Shown here: positions 9,220 through 17,581 of the stretch, in pieces | How positions within the stretch are numbered: the stretch's first letter is position 1 | How the letters are laid out: each line of letters opens with the position of its first letter | Source of the DNA: Microbacterium hydrothermale | Lineage (GTDB): Bacteria; Actinomycetota; Actinomycetes; Actinomycetales; Microbacteriaceae | DNA: 64,000 bases | NCBI RefSeq assembly: GCF_004854025.1 | Contig: NZ_STGM01000001.1 | Location: 186,001 to 250,000 of the forward strand | Reading direction: 5' to 3' | Program-made: the position numbers and the translations under genes | The notes under the pieces: model-generated | Database searches by the model: none | What the model saw: only the letters and a program-made list of their open reading frames with translations | Told to the model about the DNA's origin: nothing

Positions 9220-10137
9220 ATGCACGATCACGCTCCGTCCGGCGGCATCCGCGATGCCGGCCATCGGCGCCTGCTCGCCACCGCCCTCGCGCTGACGAGC
9301 GCGGTGATGCTCGTGCAGATCGTCGGGGCGATCCTGTCGGGTTCGCTCGCTCTGCTGGCCGACGCGGCACACATGTTCACCGACGCGGCGGCTCTCGTCG
9401 TGGCTCTCGTCGCCACGGCGATCGCCGCGCGCCCGGCCGATGATCGCCGCACGTACGGATATCAGCGCGCCGAGGTGCTCGGGGCGCTGGCGAACGGCGT
9501 CATCCTGATCGCCCTGTGCGTCTGGGTGGGGATCGAGGCCGTGCAGCGACTCCTCGCCCCCGCCGAGGCGGAGGTGCAGGGCGGACTCATGCTGATCGTC
9601 GCCGTCGCGGGCATGATCGCGAACGCCGTGTCGATGTGGCTGCTCAGCCGCGCGCAGAAGCGCAGCATCAACGTGCGCGGCGCGTACCTCGAGGTGCTGG
9701 GCGACCTCGTCGGGTCGATCGCGGTGATCATCGCCGCGATCGTGATCGTCACGACCGGCTTCTCGCAGGCGGATGCCATCGCCTCCCTCCTCATCGCGAT
9801 CCTCATCGTGCCGCGGGCCCTGGGGCTGCTGCGCGAGGTGGTCGTCGTGCTGACCGAATCCGCGCCGGTGGGTGTGCACGTCGCCGAGATCCGCGATCAC
9901 CTGCGCGAGGCGGACGGCGTCGTCGACGTCCACGACGTGCACGTGTGGCAGCTCACCCGCGGCGCCCCCGTCTTCAGCGCGCACGTGATCGTGGAGGATG
10001 CCGCGCTGAGCGACGGTCGCGCCGCCGCGATCCTCGCGTCGTTGCAGACGTGCCTGGCCGACCACTTCGACGTCGAGCACTCGACGTTCCAGCTCGAGCC
10101 GGCCGGACACGTGGAGCACGACACGCGCCACGCGTAG
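9220..10137 (+). CDS. Cation diffusion facilitator (CzcD-like) efflux protein
   Basis: A 305-residue inner-membrane protein with six membrane segments and a cytoplasmic C-terminal domain. The metal site of the family is visible as DAAHMFTDAAAL in segment 2 (HxxxD) and GAYLEVLGDLVGS in segment 5. It has a short His-containing N-terminus (MHDHAP) and a C-terminus with VDVHDVHVWQL. CDF proteins export zinc, cobalt or cadmium by proton antiport; the ion here is not determinable. It is transcribed alone and convergent with ligD. Confidence 0.9.
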   Translation: MHDHAPSGGIRDAGHRRLLATALALTSAVMLVQIVGAILSGSLALLADAAHMFTDAAALVVALVATAIAARPADDRRTYGYQRAEVLGALANGVILIALCVWVGIEAVQRLLAPAEAEVQGGLMLIVAVAGMIANAVSMWLLSRAQKRSINVRGAYLEVLGDLVGSIAVIIAAIVIVTTGFSQADAIASLLIAILIVPRALGLLREVVVVLTESAPVGVHVAEIRDHLREADGVVDVHDVHVWQLTRGAPVFSAHVIVEDAALSDGRAAAILASLQTCLADHFDVEHSTFQLEPAGHVEHDTRHA

Positions 10138-10178
10138 GCGGGTCGCTGGGAACGGAACGGCTCCCGGTCGACGGGACG

Positions 10179-12638
10179 TCAGTCCTCCCGCACGACCGCG
10201 CCGGGACCCCAGTCCTCCCGCACGACCTCGCCCGGATCCTTGTCCGGCCGCAGCCCCCGCCAGCGCGCCTGACGCAGGATGCCGCCGGGCGTGAACTCCG
10301 CGAACTCCACCTCTCCCACGAGTTCCGGTCGCACCCACAGCGCGTCGCGCGCATCGGCGGCGGGGACGCCGACGAACGGGTCGGTGTCCGCGCGCAGCGG
10401 CTCGAGCAGCTCGCCGAGCCGCGTGAGCGTCTTCTCGCCGAAGCCCGAGCCCACGCGTCCCGCATACCGCAGCCCGTCGGAGGACGGAACGCCGACCAGC
10501 AGCGAGCCGATCGTGCCCGCGCGGTTGCCCCTGCCGGGCCGGATGCCGCCGATCACGACCTCCTGCGTGCGCGAGTGCTTCACCTTGAGCCACGATTCCG
10601 ACCGCGCCCCGCGGCGATACGTCGACGACGGGTCCTTGACCACGACCCCCTCGAGCCCGAAACGCCTGCTCGTGGAGACCGCGGCATCCACGTCGTCGAA
10701 GACGGGTGGAACCACCACGGGCGGAGCGCACTCGGCGGTGAGGTTTTCGAGCACCCGTCGACGCTCGGCGAGGGGGAGGGATGCCACGTCGCGCCCTCCC
10801 ACCGACAGCACGTCGAAGAGGTAGAGGTGCACGGGCGTGCGCGCCGCCTCCCGCTCGATCTCGCGCGGCTGCGCGAGGTTCATGCGCTTCTGCAGGAGCG
10901 GGAAGCTCGGCCGACCGGTGTCGTCGAGAGCCACGATCTCGCCGTCGAAGACGGCGGGTTCGGGCCCGAGCCCCAGGTCGACCGCGGTGAGGTCGGGGTA
11001 CGCGGCGGTGAGGTCGTTGCCGTTGCGCGAGCGCAATTGCAGGCGGCGGCCGTCCCAGATCCCCAGACCCCGGATGCCGTCCCACTTCATCTCCACCCAG
11101 GGTGTTCCGCCCCAGCGGGCGGCGGCGGCGCGCGCGATGCCCGGCGTCGCGGCGGTGGCGAGCATCGGCCGCAGGTCCGCGGGCGTCGGCGCGAGAGGCG
11201 AGGCGGATGACGTCGCCGAAGCGGGCTGGCCGTGATCCTGAGCCACCACGGGCTCACCGTCGGTCTGGGGCCGGCCGTCGGCATCCGTCTTCATCCGGTG
11301 CAGCAGCCACTGCGACTTCTCGCCCCGCCCCTCGGTGCGGATGAGGGCGATCCGCACCCGGCCGAGGGGCCCGCCCTCGCGGCCGGACAGGGTCGCGATC
11401 ACCTCGTCGTCGCGCCACTTCTCGAGCTCGTACGTGCCGGTGTCCCAGACCGTCATGGTGCCGGCGCCGTACTCCCCGCGGGGGATCTCGCCGGCGAAAT
11501 CGAGGTACGGCAGCGGATGGTCCTCGGTCATGACCGCGAGGCTGTTCTTCGCGGTCGTCGGGGGCACGCCCTTGGGAACCGCCCAACTCACGAGGACGCC
11601 GTCACGTTCGAGGCGCAGATCCCAGTGCAGGCGCGAGGCGTGGTGCTCCTGGATGACGAAGCGGGAGAGGTCGCCTGCGTGAGGGGCGCCGTGGGGCAGG
11701 TCGGGCACCGGCTCGGGCGTGCGGCCGGCGGTGCGCTTCGCAATGTACGCGCGCAGGGGGCCGTGCACCTCGTCGACGGAGGCCAGGGGGTCGTCGGGTC
11801 GAGCGAGCACCTCGGTGAAGAGCAGGTGGCGCAGCCCGGGATCGTCGAGCTCGGCCCACGTGCGCGGGGCCGCGACGAAGGGCTGCGGGCGACCGCGCAG
11901 CGAATACGGCGCGATCGTGGTCTTCGACCCGTTGTTCTGGCTCCAATCGATGAAGACCTTGCCGGGGCGGGCGGCCTTGGCCATCTGGCTGACCACGAGG
12001 TCGGGGTGATCGGCCTCGATCGCCCGCGCGAGTTCTTTCGCCACGTCGCTCGCGTCCTCGCTCGACGGGCGTCCGTCGAGGCGCGCGTAGAGGTGGATGC
12101 CCTTGCTGCCGCTGGTGACCGGCAGGGGGTCGAGGCCCATGTCGCGCAGGATGATGCGCGCCCATCGGGCGACCTCGGCGCACTCCGCCAGACCCACGCC
12201 CGGGCCGGGATCGAGATCGAGCACCAGGCGGTCGGGGTTCTGCCGCTCGCCCTCGCTCGAGAAGCGCCACTGCGGCACGTGAAGCTCCAGGCTCGCCACC
12301 TGTGCCAAGTACACGAGCGCGGGGAGGTCGTCGACGACCGGATAGTCCTTGGCCCCGGAGGAATGATCGATCGGGAAGCGTCGCACCCACGTGGGGGCTC
12401 CGGGCTCGAGGGCCTTGGCGAAGAACGGTTCGCCCGGGGCCGTCGTCGTGCCGACCCCGTCGGGCCAGCGCTTGCGGGTGAGCGGACGATCGGCGATGTG
12501 GGGGAGCAGCAGCGGGGCGATGCGCGAGTAGTAGTCGATCACCTCGCCCTTGGTCGTGCCCGTCTCGGGGTAGAGCACCTTGTCGAGGTTCGACAGCCGC
12601 AGGCGGCGCCCGCCGATGCGCACCGTCTGCTCCGTCAT
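10179..12638 (-). CDS. ligD: Multifunctional NHEJ DNA ligase LigD (Pol-PE-Lig)
   Basis: An 819-residue, three-domain enzyme. Residues 1 to about 290 are the primase-like polymerase (starting LSNLDKVLYPETGTTKGE; the catalytic DLDPG stands in RLVLDLDPGPGV). About 320-470 is the 3'-phosphoesterase (FVIQEHHASRLHWDLRLE). From about 510 is the ATP-dependent ligase with nucleotidylated Lys in EMKWDGIRG. With Ku it repairs double-strand breaks by end joining. The start is the ATG at 12638, where the family begins and TACGCT sits six bases upstream; a longer reading would run through the repeat-filled intergenic region. The last ten codons are an in-frame copy of the preceding ten (VVREDWGPG then VVRED), an oddity discussed in the findings. 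Confidence 0.94.
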   Translation of the reverse strand: MTEQTVRIGGRRLRLSNLDKVLYPETGTTKGEVIDYYSRIAPLLLPHIADRPLTRKRWPDGVGTTTAPGEPFFAKALEPGAPTWVRRFPIDHSSGAKDYPVVDDLPALVYLAQVASLELHVPQWRFSSEGERQNPDRLVLDLDPGPGVGLAECAEVARWARIILRDMGLDPLPVTSGSKGIHLYARLDGRPSSEDASDVAKELARAIEADHPDLVVSQMAKAARPGKVFIDWSQNNGSKTTIAPYSLRGRPQPFVAAPRTWAELDDPGLRHLLFTEVLARPDDPLASVDEVHGPLRAYIAKRTAGRTPEPVPDLPHGAPHAGDLSRFVIQEHHASRLHWDLRLERDGVLVSWAVPKGVPPTTAKNSLAVMTEDHPLPYLDFAGEIPRGEYGAGTMTVWDTGTYELEKWRDDEVIATLSGREGGPLGRVRIALIRTEGRGEKSQWLLHRMKTDADGRPQTDGEPVVAQDHGQPASATSSASPLAPTPADLRPMLATAATPGIARAAAARWGGTPWVEMKWDGIRGLGIWDGRRLQLRSRNGNDLTAAYPDLTAVDLGLGPEPAVFDGEIVALDDTGRPSFPLLQKRMNLAQPREIEREAARTPVHLYLFDVLSVGGRDVASLPLAERRRVLENLTAECAPPVVVPPVFDDVDAAVSTSRRFGLEGVVVKDPSSTYRRGARSESWLKVKHSRTQEVVIGGIRPGRGNRAGTIGSLLVGVPSSDGLRYAGRVGSGFGEKTLTRLGELLEPLRADTDPFVGVPAADARDALWVRPELVGEVEFAEFTPGGILRQARWRGLRPDKDPGEVVREDWGPGAVVRED

Positions 12639-12644
12639 CGCCCC

Positions 12645-12650
12645 AGCGTA
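12645..12650 (-). promoter_or_regulatory. -10 box TACGCT for ligD
   Basis: Read on the minus strand, TACGCT is exactly six bases before the ligD ATG, matching the leaderless pattern seen elsewhere in the window. Confidence 0.5.
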
Positions 12651-12695
12651 GGACCGGGGGAGGGTCGGATGCCGAGCGGCTTGCGGCCGGCGATC

Positions 12696-12786
12696 GAACG
12701 CAACGCAGGAGTATTCCGGGATCCGGGGCCCGCGGGACGGCCCGCCGGCGCGGGAGCCTGACCGCTCTCCTGCGTCGTGTCGCGCT
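12696..12786. repeat. Degenerate intergenic palindrome, ligD side
   Basis: AACGCAGGAG near the left end is answered by the inverted CTCCTGCGTC near 12766-12775, with further partial symmetry outward. The layout resembles the elements at 12832 and 25873, so I class it as a degenerate member of the same palindrome family. Confidence 0.4.
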
Positions 12787-12831
12787 GGGTCGCGCCGGTG
12801 GGGCGCCCGGCGGGTGACGCCGGGCAGGGGC

Positions 12832-12906
12832 GCGCACAACTCCTGCAGAGTGCGCGGGATTCCGCCGGGGGACCGCCGGTTTCGCAGTTCTGCAGGAGTT
12901 GTGCGC
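12832..12906. repeat. Intergenic palindrome, 18-bp perfect arms
   Basis: GCGCACAACTCCTGCAGA at 12832-12849 is the exact inverse of 12889-12906, leaving a 39-base GC-rich centre. It lies between the divergent ligD and ku genes, so it could be a regulatory cruciform. The CACAACTCC ends also match the palindromes at 39763, 39938 and 25873, arguing for a dispersed family. Confidence 0.75.
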
Positions 12907-12960
12907 TTTCCGCGCGCAAGGGTCTCGGCATCCGCCCCTCCGACGGTGTTCACTGGGCAC

Positions 12961-13812
12961 ATGCGATCGATCTGGAAAGGCGCCCTGACCTTCGGTCTCG
13001 TCAACGTGCCGGTGAAGGTGTACTCGGCGACCGAGGACCACGACGTGTCGCTGCATCAGGTGCACAACAAGGACGGCGGGCGCATCCGCTACCAGCGCAT
13101 CTGCGAGATCGACGGCGAGGTCGTGCCGTACCAGGACATCGACAAGGCCTACGACGACGGCGAGCAGACCGTCGTGCTCACGAAGGACGACCTGTCGTCA
13201 CTGCCGAGCGAACGCAGCCGCGAGATCGAGGTGGTCGAGTTCGTGCCGAGCGAGCAGGTGGACCTGCTGACGCTCGACAAGGCCTACTACCTCGAGCCCG
13301 ACTCTTCGTCGCCGAAGGCGTACGTGCTGCTGCGGAAGACCCTCGAGCAGACGGACCGCACCGCGATCGTGAGGTTCTCGCTGCGGCAGAAGACGCGGCT
13401 CGCCGCCCTGCGGGTGCGCGGCGACGTGCTCGTGCTCCAGACGCTGCTGTGGGCCGACGAGGTGCGCGAGGCCGCGTTCCCGGCGCTGGACGAGAGCGTG
13501 CGCATCTCGGCGAAGGAGCTCGAGATGTCGGCATCCCTCGTCGACAGCTTCTCGAAGGACTTCGAACCCGAGGAGTTCACCGACGAGTACCAGCAGGAAT
13601 TGCGCACTCTCATCGACGCGAAGCTCGAGCAGGGCGATGCCCTCGACACGGATGCCACCTTCGGCCGGGCCGAGGAGGAGGACGGCGGAGAGGTGATCGA
13701 CCTCATGGAGGCGCTGCGCGCGAGCGTCGAGCGTTCGCGGGCCGCGCGGGCTGAGAAGGACGAGCCGAAGAAGAAGGCGCCGGCGAAGAAGAAGACGTCG
13801 AAGGCGTCCTGA
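12961..13812 (+). CDS. ku: Ku DNA end-binding protein
   Basis: A 283-residue bacterial Ku, the homodimeric ring that threads onto broken DNA ends and recruits LigD. It starts MRSIWKGALTFGLVNVPVKV, as the family does, and contains ENGR-equivalent elements such as VHNKDGGRIRYQR and TLLWADEVR. The C-terminus is Lys/Ala-rich (KKKAPAKKKTSKAS), typical of the DNA-contacting tail of bacterial Ku. The upstream in-frame extension covers the palindrome region and is not credible coding sequence. It is divergent from ligD. Confidence 0.95.
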   Translation: MRSIWKGALTFGLVNVPVKVYSATEDHDVSLHQVHNKDGGRIRYQRICEIDGEVVPYQDIDKAYDDGEQTVVLTKDDLSSLPSERSREIEVVEFVPSEQVDLLTLDKAYYLEPDSSSPKAYVLLRKTLEQTDRTAIVRFSLRQKTRLAALRVRGDVLVLQTLLWADEVREAAFPALDESVRISAKELEMSASLVDSFSKDFEPEEFTDEYQQELRTLIDAKLEQGDALDTDATFGRAEEEDGGEVIDLMEALRASVERSRAARAEKDEPKKKAPAKKKTSKAS

Positions 13813-13845
13813 CGCGCCGCCCCTCTCGGGCGTCGCTCGGCGCGA

Positions 13846-14610
13846 TCAGCGCGAGGGCTGGTCGCCGTCTTCGAAGGTGCGCGGGTCGAGCGTGAGCGCG
13901 TCGGCCTCGGAGGCGCTGACCTCGCCGTGACCCGACGCGGCGTCGCGCTTGGCGGCGGACCGCTCGCGGAGGTAGTGGAACGCGACGAAGCCCACGGTTC
14001 CCACGACGACCGCCAGCAGGATGACGTCGATGTACTCGGCGACGAACTCGCCCACACCCGGGATGAGGCTCAGCAAGTAGCCGAAGACGGTGAGCCCGAA
14101 GCCCCACAGCACCGCGCCGATGAAGTTGTAGAGCGTGTACTTCCACTTGTTCATGTGGCCGACGCCCGCCGCGATGGGCGCGAACGTGCGCACGATCGGC
14201 ACGAATCGGGCGAGGATGACGGTCAGTCCGCCGAAGCGCACGAAGAAGGCGTTGGTGCGCTCGACGTTCTTTTTGCTGAAGAGACCGGACTCCTTGCGCT
14301 CGAAGATCGCGGGCCCGGCCTTGTGGCCGATGACGTACCCCACCTCACCGCCGAGGAACGCGGCGAGACCGATGAGCAGACCGGTGATCCAGACGTTGAC
14401 GCCGAACACCCCGTGCGGGGGGTGCGTGACCGGGTTCGACAGGATGCCGGCCATGACCAGCAGCGTGTCTCCGGGCAGCAGGAACCCGATCAGCAGGCCC
14501 GTCTCGGCGAAGATGATGAGGCAGACGATGACCAGGGCCCACGGCCCGGCCGAATCGATGATGGTCGCGGGGTCGAGCCACGGGAGCAGTGCGGCGGTGG
14601 TGTGGATCAC
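13846..14610 (-). CDS. DedA/SNARE-associated family membrane protein
   Basis: A 254-residue membrane protein. The family signature ETGLLIGFLLPGDTLL occurs near the N-terminus, followed by re-entrant/membrane segments, GEVGYVIGHKAG, and FVRFGGLTVILARFVPIVRTFAP with its conserved acidic and Arg residues. DedA proteins act in undecaprenyl-phosphate and phospholipid flipping across the membrane. I chose the GTG at 14610; the longer reading would overlap tRNA-Leu. The C-terminus after the last helix is hydrophilic. Confidence 0.88.
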   Translation of the reverse strand: MIHTTAALLPWLDPATIIDSAGPWALVIVCLIIFAETGLLIGFLLPGDTLLVMAGILSNPVTHPPHGVFGVNVWITGLLIGLAAFLGGEVGYVIGHKAGPAIFERKESGLFSKKNVERTNAFFVRFGGLTVILARFVPIVRTFAPIAAGVGHMNKWKYTLYNFIGAVLWGFGLTVFGYLLSLIPGVGEFVAEYIDVILLAVVVGTVGFVAFHYLRERSAAKRDAASGHGEVSASEADALTLDPRTFEDGDQPSR

Positions 14611-14658
14611 GACGGTCCCGTTCGGGTCGGAGAGGCGGTGCTGGACATGCGGAGAACG

Positions 14659-14740
14659 TGCGGAAGGGGGGACTTGAACCCCCACGCCCGAAGGCACAGG
14701 AACCTAAATCCTGCGTGTCTGCCGATTTCACCACTCCCGC
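14659..14740 (-). tRNA. tRNA-Leu (anticodon TAG)
   Basis: Reading the minus strand, GCGGGAG opens the acceptor stem and pairs with CTTCCGC at the end. The anticodon arm is CAGGA-TTTAGGT-TCCTG with TAG in the loop, a long variable arm follows as expected for Leu, and GGTTCAAGTCC forms the T-loop region. CCA is not encoded. Confidence 0.93.
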
Positions 14741-14792
14741 GAGTGGGATCAGTCTAAACGCGCGGATCGGCGCTCTCGATGTGAACGGGCCG

Positions 14793-16406
14793 TCAAACGT
14801 CCGCGACCTCACCCGCGACGATGGTGGCCGCGTTCCTCGTCTCGTGGATGGCCGCCGTGGGCGCGGCGAACGGGTCGCGGTCGGCGATTGCGAGATCGGC
14901 CATGGCCCCCGGTTCGATCACGCCCCCCGGGAGGCCGAGCAGACGCGCGGACCCCCGCGTGTAGGCGTCGATCGCCGTGGCGAGGTCGATCCCCTCGGAG
15001 GCGCCGAGGGCAGCGGCATCCGGCGCTCCCGGGGGCTGGCGCGTGACCGCGACATGGGTCCCCTGCCACGGATCGAACGTCGACACCGGCCAGTCCGATC
15101 CCATGGCCAGTCGTGCGCCCGCCCGGTCCAGCGAACCGAAGACGTACAGCCGGTCGAGACGTTCGTCGCCGATCAAGGGAAGCGTCGCCTGACGAGTGAG
15201 AGCCGTCGCACACGCCCAGTACGGCTGCGCGTTCGCCGTCACCGACAGGGCGCGGAAGCGCGGGACGTCGTCGGGATGGACGAGCTGGATGTGGGCGATG
15301 TGGTTGCGCACCCGTTCGCGCAGGTCGGAGGGGACACGCGCGAAGGCGTCGAGGGCATCGCGCACGGCGGCATCGCCGATCGCGTGGACGTGGACGGACA
15401 GTCCCGCGGTGTTCAACGCCGGAATGAGGCGCTGCACGAGGGCCGGCGAGAAGTACGACAACCCGCGAGCGTCGCCTCCGGCGTAGGGCTCCAAGAGATG
15501 CGCCGTGCGCGACTCGACGATGCCGTCGAGCATGAGTTTGGCCGTGCTGCTGGGCAGTCCCGCGCGAGCGTTGGCGACCGCCCGCGCGGCGGCCTCCGCG
15601 ACGAAGGCGTCGATCCCGCCCTCGTCGAGATCGCGGGGCACCCAGATCGCGCCTGTCGGTCGCCCGCGCAGGCGGCCGTGCTCCAAGAGACGCAGATAGG
15701 CCGCGGTGAAATCGGGGAAGCCGCCGTAGGCGCCCAGCGCGGCCTCCTGCCAGCCCGTGATCCCCGCGCGCAGCAGTTCCCGTGACAGGCGCAGGATGCC
15801 GCCCGCCACCTGATCCAGGTCCGGCGCCGGCAGAAGCCGGGCGACCATCTGCATGGCCCCTTCGCGCAGGGTCCCGGAAGGACTGTCGTCGCCGTCCCTT
15901 TCGATGCGTCCGTCTGGGGGGTCGGATGTGCCGGCATCGATCCCGGCCGCACGCAGCGCCTTCGAGTTCGCCCACGCCCCGTGGTGATCTGCATCCAGGA
16001 GCAGAGCGGGGCGATCCGGAACGAGATCGTCGAGATGCGCCGCCGTCGGGCCCGTCGCGGGGAACAGCGTCGGGTCCCAGCCGCCGCCCACGATCCAGGG
16101 CGCCTCGCTGCCCGCGGCGAAGGAGCGCACCCGGGAGTCGATCTCCTCCCGCGTGGCCGCGCCCGCCAGGTCGCATCGCAGCGCGTCCATGGCACCGACG
16201 CCCAGGTGCACGTGCGCGTCCACGAACCCGGGGGTCACGAGCCCCCCGCGCGCGTCGAGCTCCAGGGCGCCGTGGCCGGCGGCGTCTCGGGCGTCGGTGG
16301 CCGTGCCCACCACGGCGATGCGTTCCCCTCGCACGGCGATCGCCGAGGCAGGAAAGACGACTCCCCGAGAGAAGATGCGCGCGTTGACGATGACGAGAGC
16401 GGTCAC
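14793..16406 (-). CDS. Metal-dependent amidohydrolase (YtcJ-like)
   Basis: A 537-residue amidohydrolase. The metal-binding HxH lies in VTPGFVDAHVHLG after the small N-terminal beta domain (LVIVNARIFSRG...). Other family elements are LLDADHHGAWANSKAL, KLMLDGIVESRTAHLLEPY, HVHAIGDAAVRDALDAF and MGSDWPVS with the catalytic Asp near the C-terminus. YtcJ-like enzymes hydrolyse amide or ester bonds of mostly unknown substrates. The start is a GTG at 16406, where similarity begins; the open frame runs much further upstream but through a gene on the other strand. It is divergent from the MDR gene, 75 bases apart. Confidence 0.88.
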   Translation of the reverse strand: MTALVIVNARIFSRGVVFPASAIAVRGERIAVVGTATDARDAAGHGALELDARGGLVTPGFVDAHVHLGVGAMDALRCDLAGAATREEIDSRVRSFAAGSEAPWIVGGGWDPTLFPATGPTAAHLDDLVPDRPALLLDADHHGAWANSKALRAAGIDAGTSDPPDGRIERDGDDSPSGTLREGAMQMVARLLPAPDLDQVAGGILRLSRELLRAGITGWQEAALGAYGGFPDFTAAYLRLLEHGRLRGRPTGAIWVPRDLDEGGIDAFVAEAAARAVANARAGLPSSTAKLMLDGIVESRTAHLLEPYAGGDARGLSYFSPALVQRLIPALNTAGLSVHVHAIGDAAVRDALDAFARVPSDLRERVRNHIAHIQLVHPDDVPRFRALSVTANAQPYWACATALTRQATLPLIGDERLDRLYVFGSLDRAGARLAMGSDWPVSTFDPWQGTHVAVTRQPPGAPDAAALGASEGIDLATAIDAYTRGSARLLGLPGGVIEPGAMADLAIADRDPFAAPTAAIHETRNAATIVAGEVADV

Positions 16407-16481
16407 GCTCCCACCCTGGCATCCTGCTCCCGTCGAGGGCGAGACGGGAATTCCCGACGACCGAACGCGATTGACCCCCGT

Positions 16482-17507
16482 ATGAAGGCGATCACGTACA
16501 CCCAGCCCGGTGACTCCTCCGTCCTCTCCCTCGCGGAGCGTCCGCTGCCCGAACCCGGTCCCGGCGAGGTGCGCGTGCGCATCGTCGTGTCGGGCGTGAA
16601 CCCCACCGACTGGAAGGCGCGCGCGACCACGGGCCGCCCCCTCCCGTTCGACGAGGTCACCCCGAACCAGGACGGCGCGGGGATCGTGGATGCCGTGGGC
16701 CCCGACGTCGACGGACTCGCGGTGGGTCAGCGCGTGTGGGTCTACCTCGCCGCCCATCAGCGTCCGACGGGCACCGCCGCGCAGTACTCGGTGCTGCCGG
16801 CTGCGCGGGCGGTCCCTCTCGCCGATGGCGCCTCGTTCGAGCTCGGCGCGAGCCTCGGGGTGCCGGCGATGACGGCCCACCGCGCTCTGACCGTGCACGA
16901 GGACGGACCCTCGCGGCTCGCTCCCGGTGCGCTCGCCGGACGCACGGTCCTCGTCCAGGGCGGGGCGGGGGCGGTCGGTCACGCCGCCATCCAGCTCGCG
17001 GCGTGGGCCGGAGCGAAGGTCATCGCCACGGTCAGCAGCGACGCGAAGGCGAAGCTGGCCCGCGCGGCCGGCGCCCACCACGTGCTGCAGTACCCCAGCG
17101 CGTCGTTGGCGGACGGCATCCGCGAGATCGCCCCCGACGGGGTCGAGCACATCGTCGAGGTCGCTCTGGCCGACAACGCCGAGCTCGACGTCGAGGTCAT
17201 CGCCAACCACGGCACGATCGGCTACTACGCCGACAACGGCGGTGACGCGTTCACCGCGCCCGTGCGGGTGAGCTTCGCCAAGAACATCCGGTGGCAGGGT
17301 CTGCTCCTTTACACGGTGGGAGAGCGCGCTCTCGCCGCGGCGGCCGAAGACGTGGCCGCCGCCGTGGCCGACGGCGTTCTGCCGGTCGGCGAGGCGGCGG
17401 GGCTTCCGCTGACGTGGTTCGACCTCGCCGACACCGCGGCCGCGCACGACGCCGTCGAGCAGGGCGCGACGGGCAAGGTCCTCATCCGGGTGGCGGACGG
17501 GGAGTAA
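16482..17507 (+). CDS. Zinc-independent MDR oxidoreductase (quinone reductase-like)
   Basis: A 341-residue medium-chain dehydrogenase/reductase. It has GVNPTDWKAR in the catalytic domain and the Rossmann motif GGAGAVGHAAIQLAAWAG followed by VIATVSS for NADPH binding. The zinc ligands of alcohol dehydrogenases are absent, placing it near zeta-crystallin/quinone reductases. The substrate is unknown. The start ATG is where the family begins (MKAITYTQPGD). It is convergent with the M28 peptidase gene, with a shared terminator between. Confidence 0.88.
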   Translation: MKAITYTQPGDSSVLSLAERPLPEPGPGEVRVRIVVSGVNPTDWKARATTGRPLPFDEVTPNQDGAGIVDAVGPDVDGLAVGQRVWVYLAAHQRPTGTAAQYSVLPAARAVPLADGASFELGASLGVPAMTAHRALTVHEDGPSRLAPGALAGRTVLVQGGAGAVGHAAIQLAAWAGAKVIATVSSDAKAKLARAAGAHHVLQYPSASLADGIREIAPDGVEHIVEVALADNAELDVEVIANHGTIGYYADNGGDAFTAPVRVSFAKNIRWQGLLLYTVGERALAAAAEDVAAAVADGVLPVGEAAGLPLTWFDLADTAAAHDAVEQGATGKVLIRVADGE

Positions 17508-17529
17508 CCCCGACCACCCACCCGCCACC

Positions 17530-17575
17530 GACGACGAACCGCCGGGACCCTCCCGGGCCCCGGCGGTTCGTCGTC
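17530..17575. terminator. Bidirectional hairpin terminator
   Basis: CGACGAACCGCCGG is the exact inverse of CCGGCGGTTCGTCG, a 14-pair stem with a short GC-rich loop, midway between two convergent genes. Confidence 0.8.
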
Positions 17576-17581
17576 CGGTCC

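Noticed and set aside
12639-13004. N-terminal extension of LigD upstream of 12638
   Set aside because: The extra frame crosses the palindromes and lacks family similarity; LigD proteins begin at the polymerase domain.
14611-14697. Longer DedA protein starting at 14697
   Set aside because: It would translate part of tRNA-Leu on the same strand; the GTG at 14610 fits the family start.
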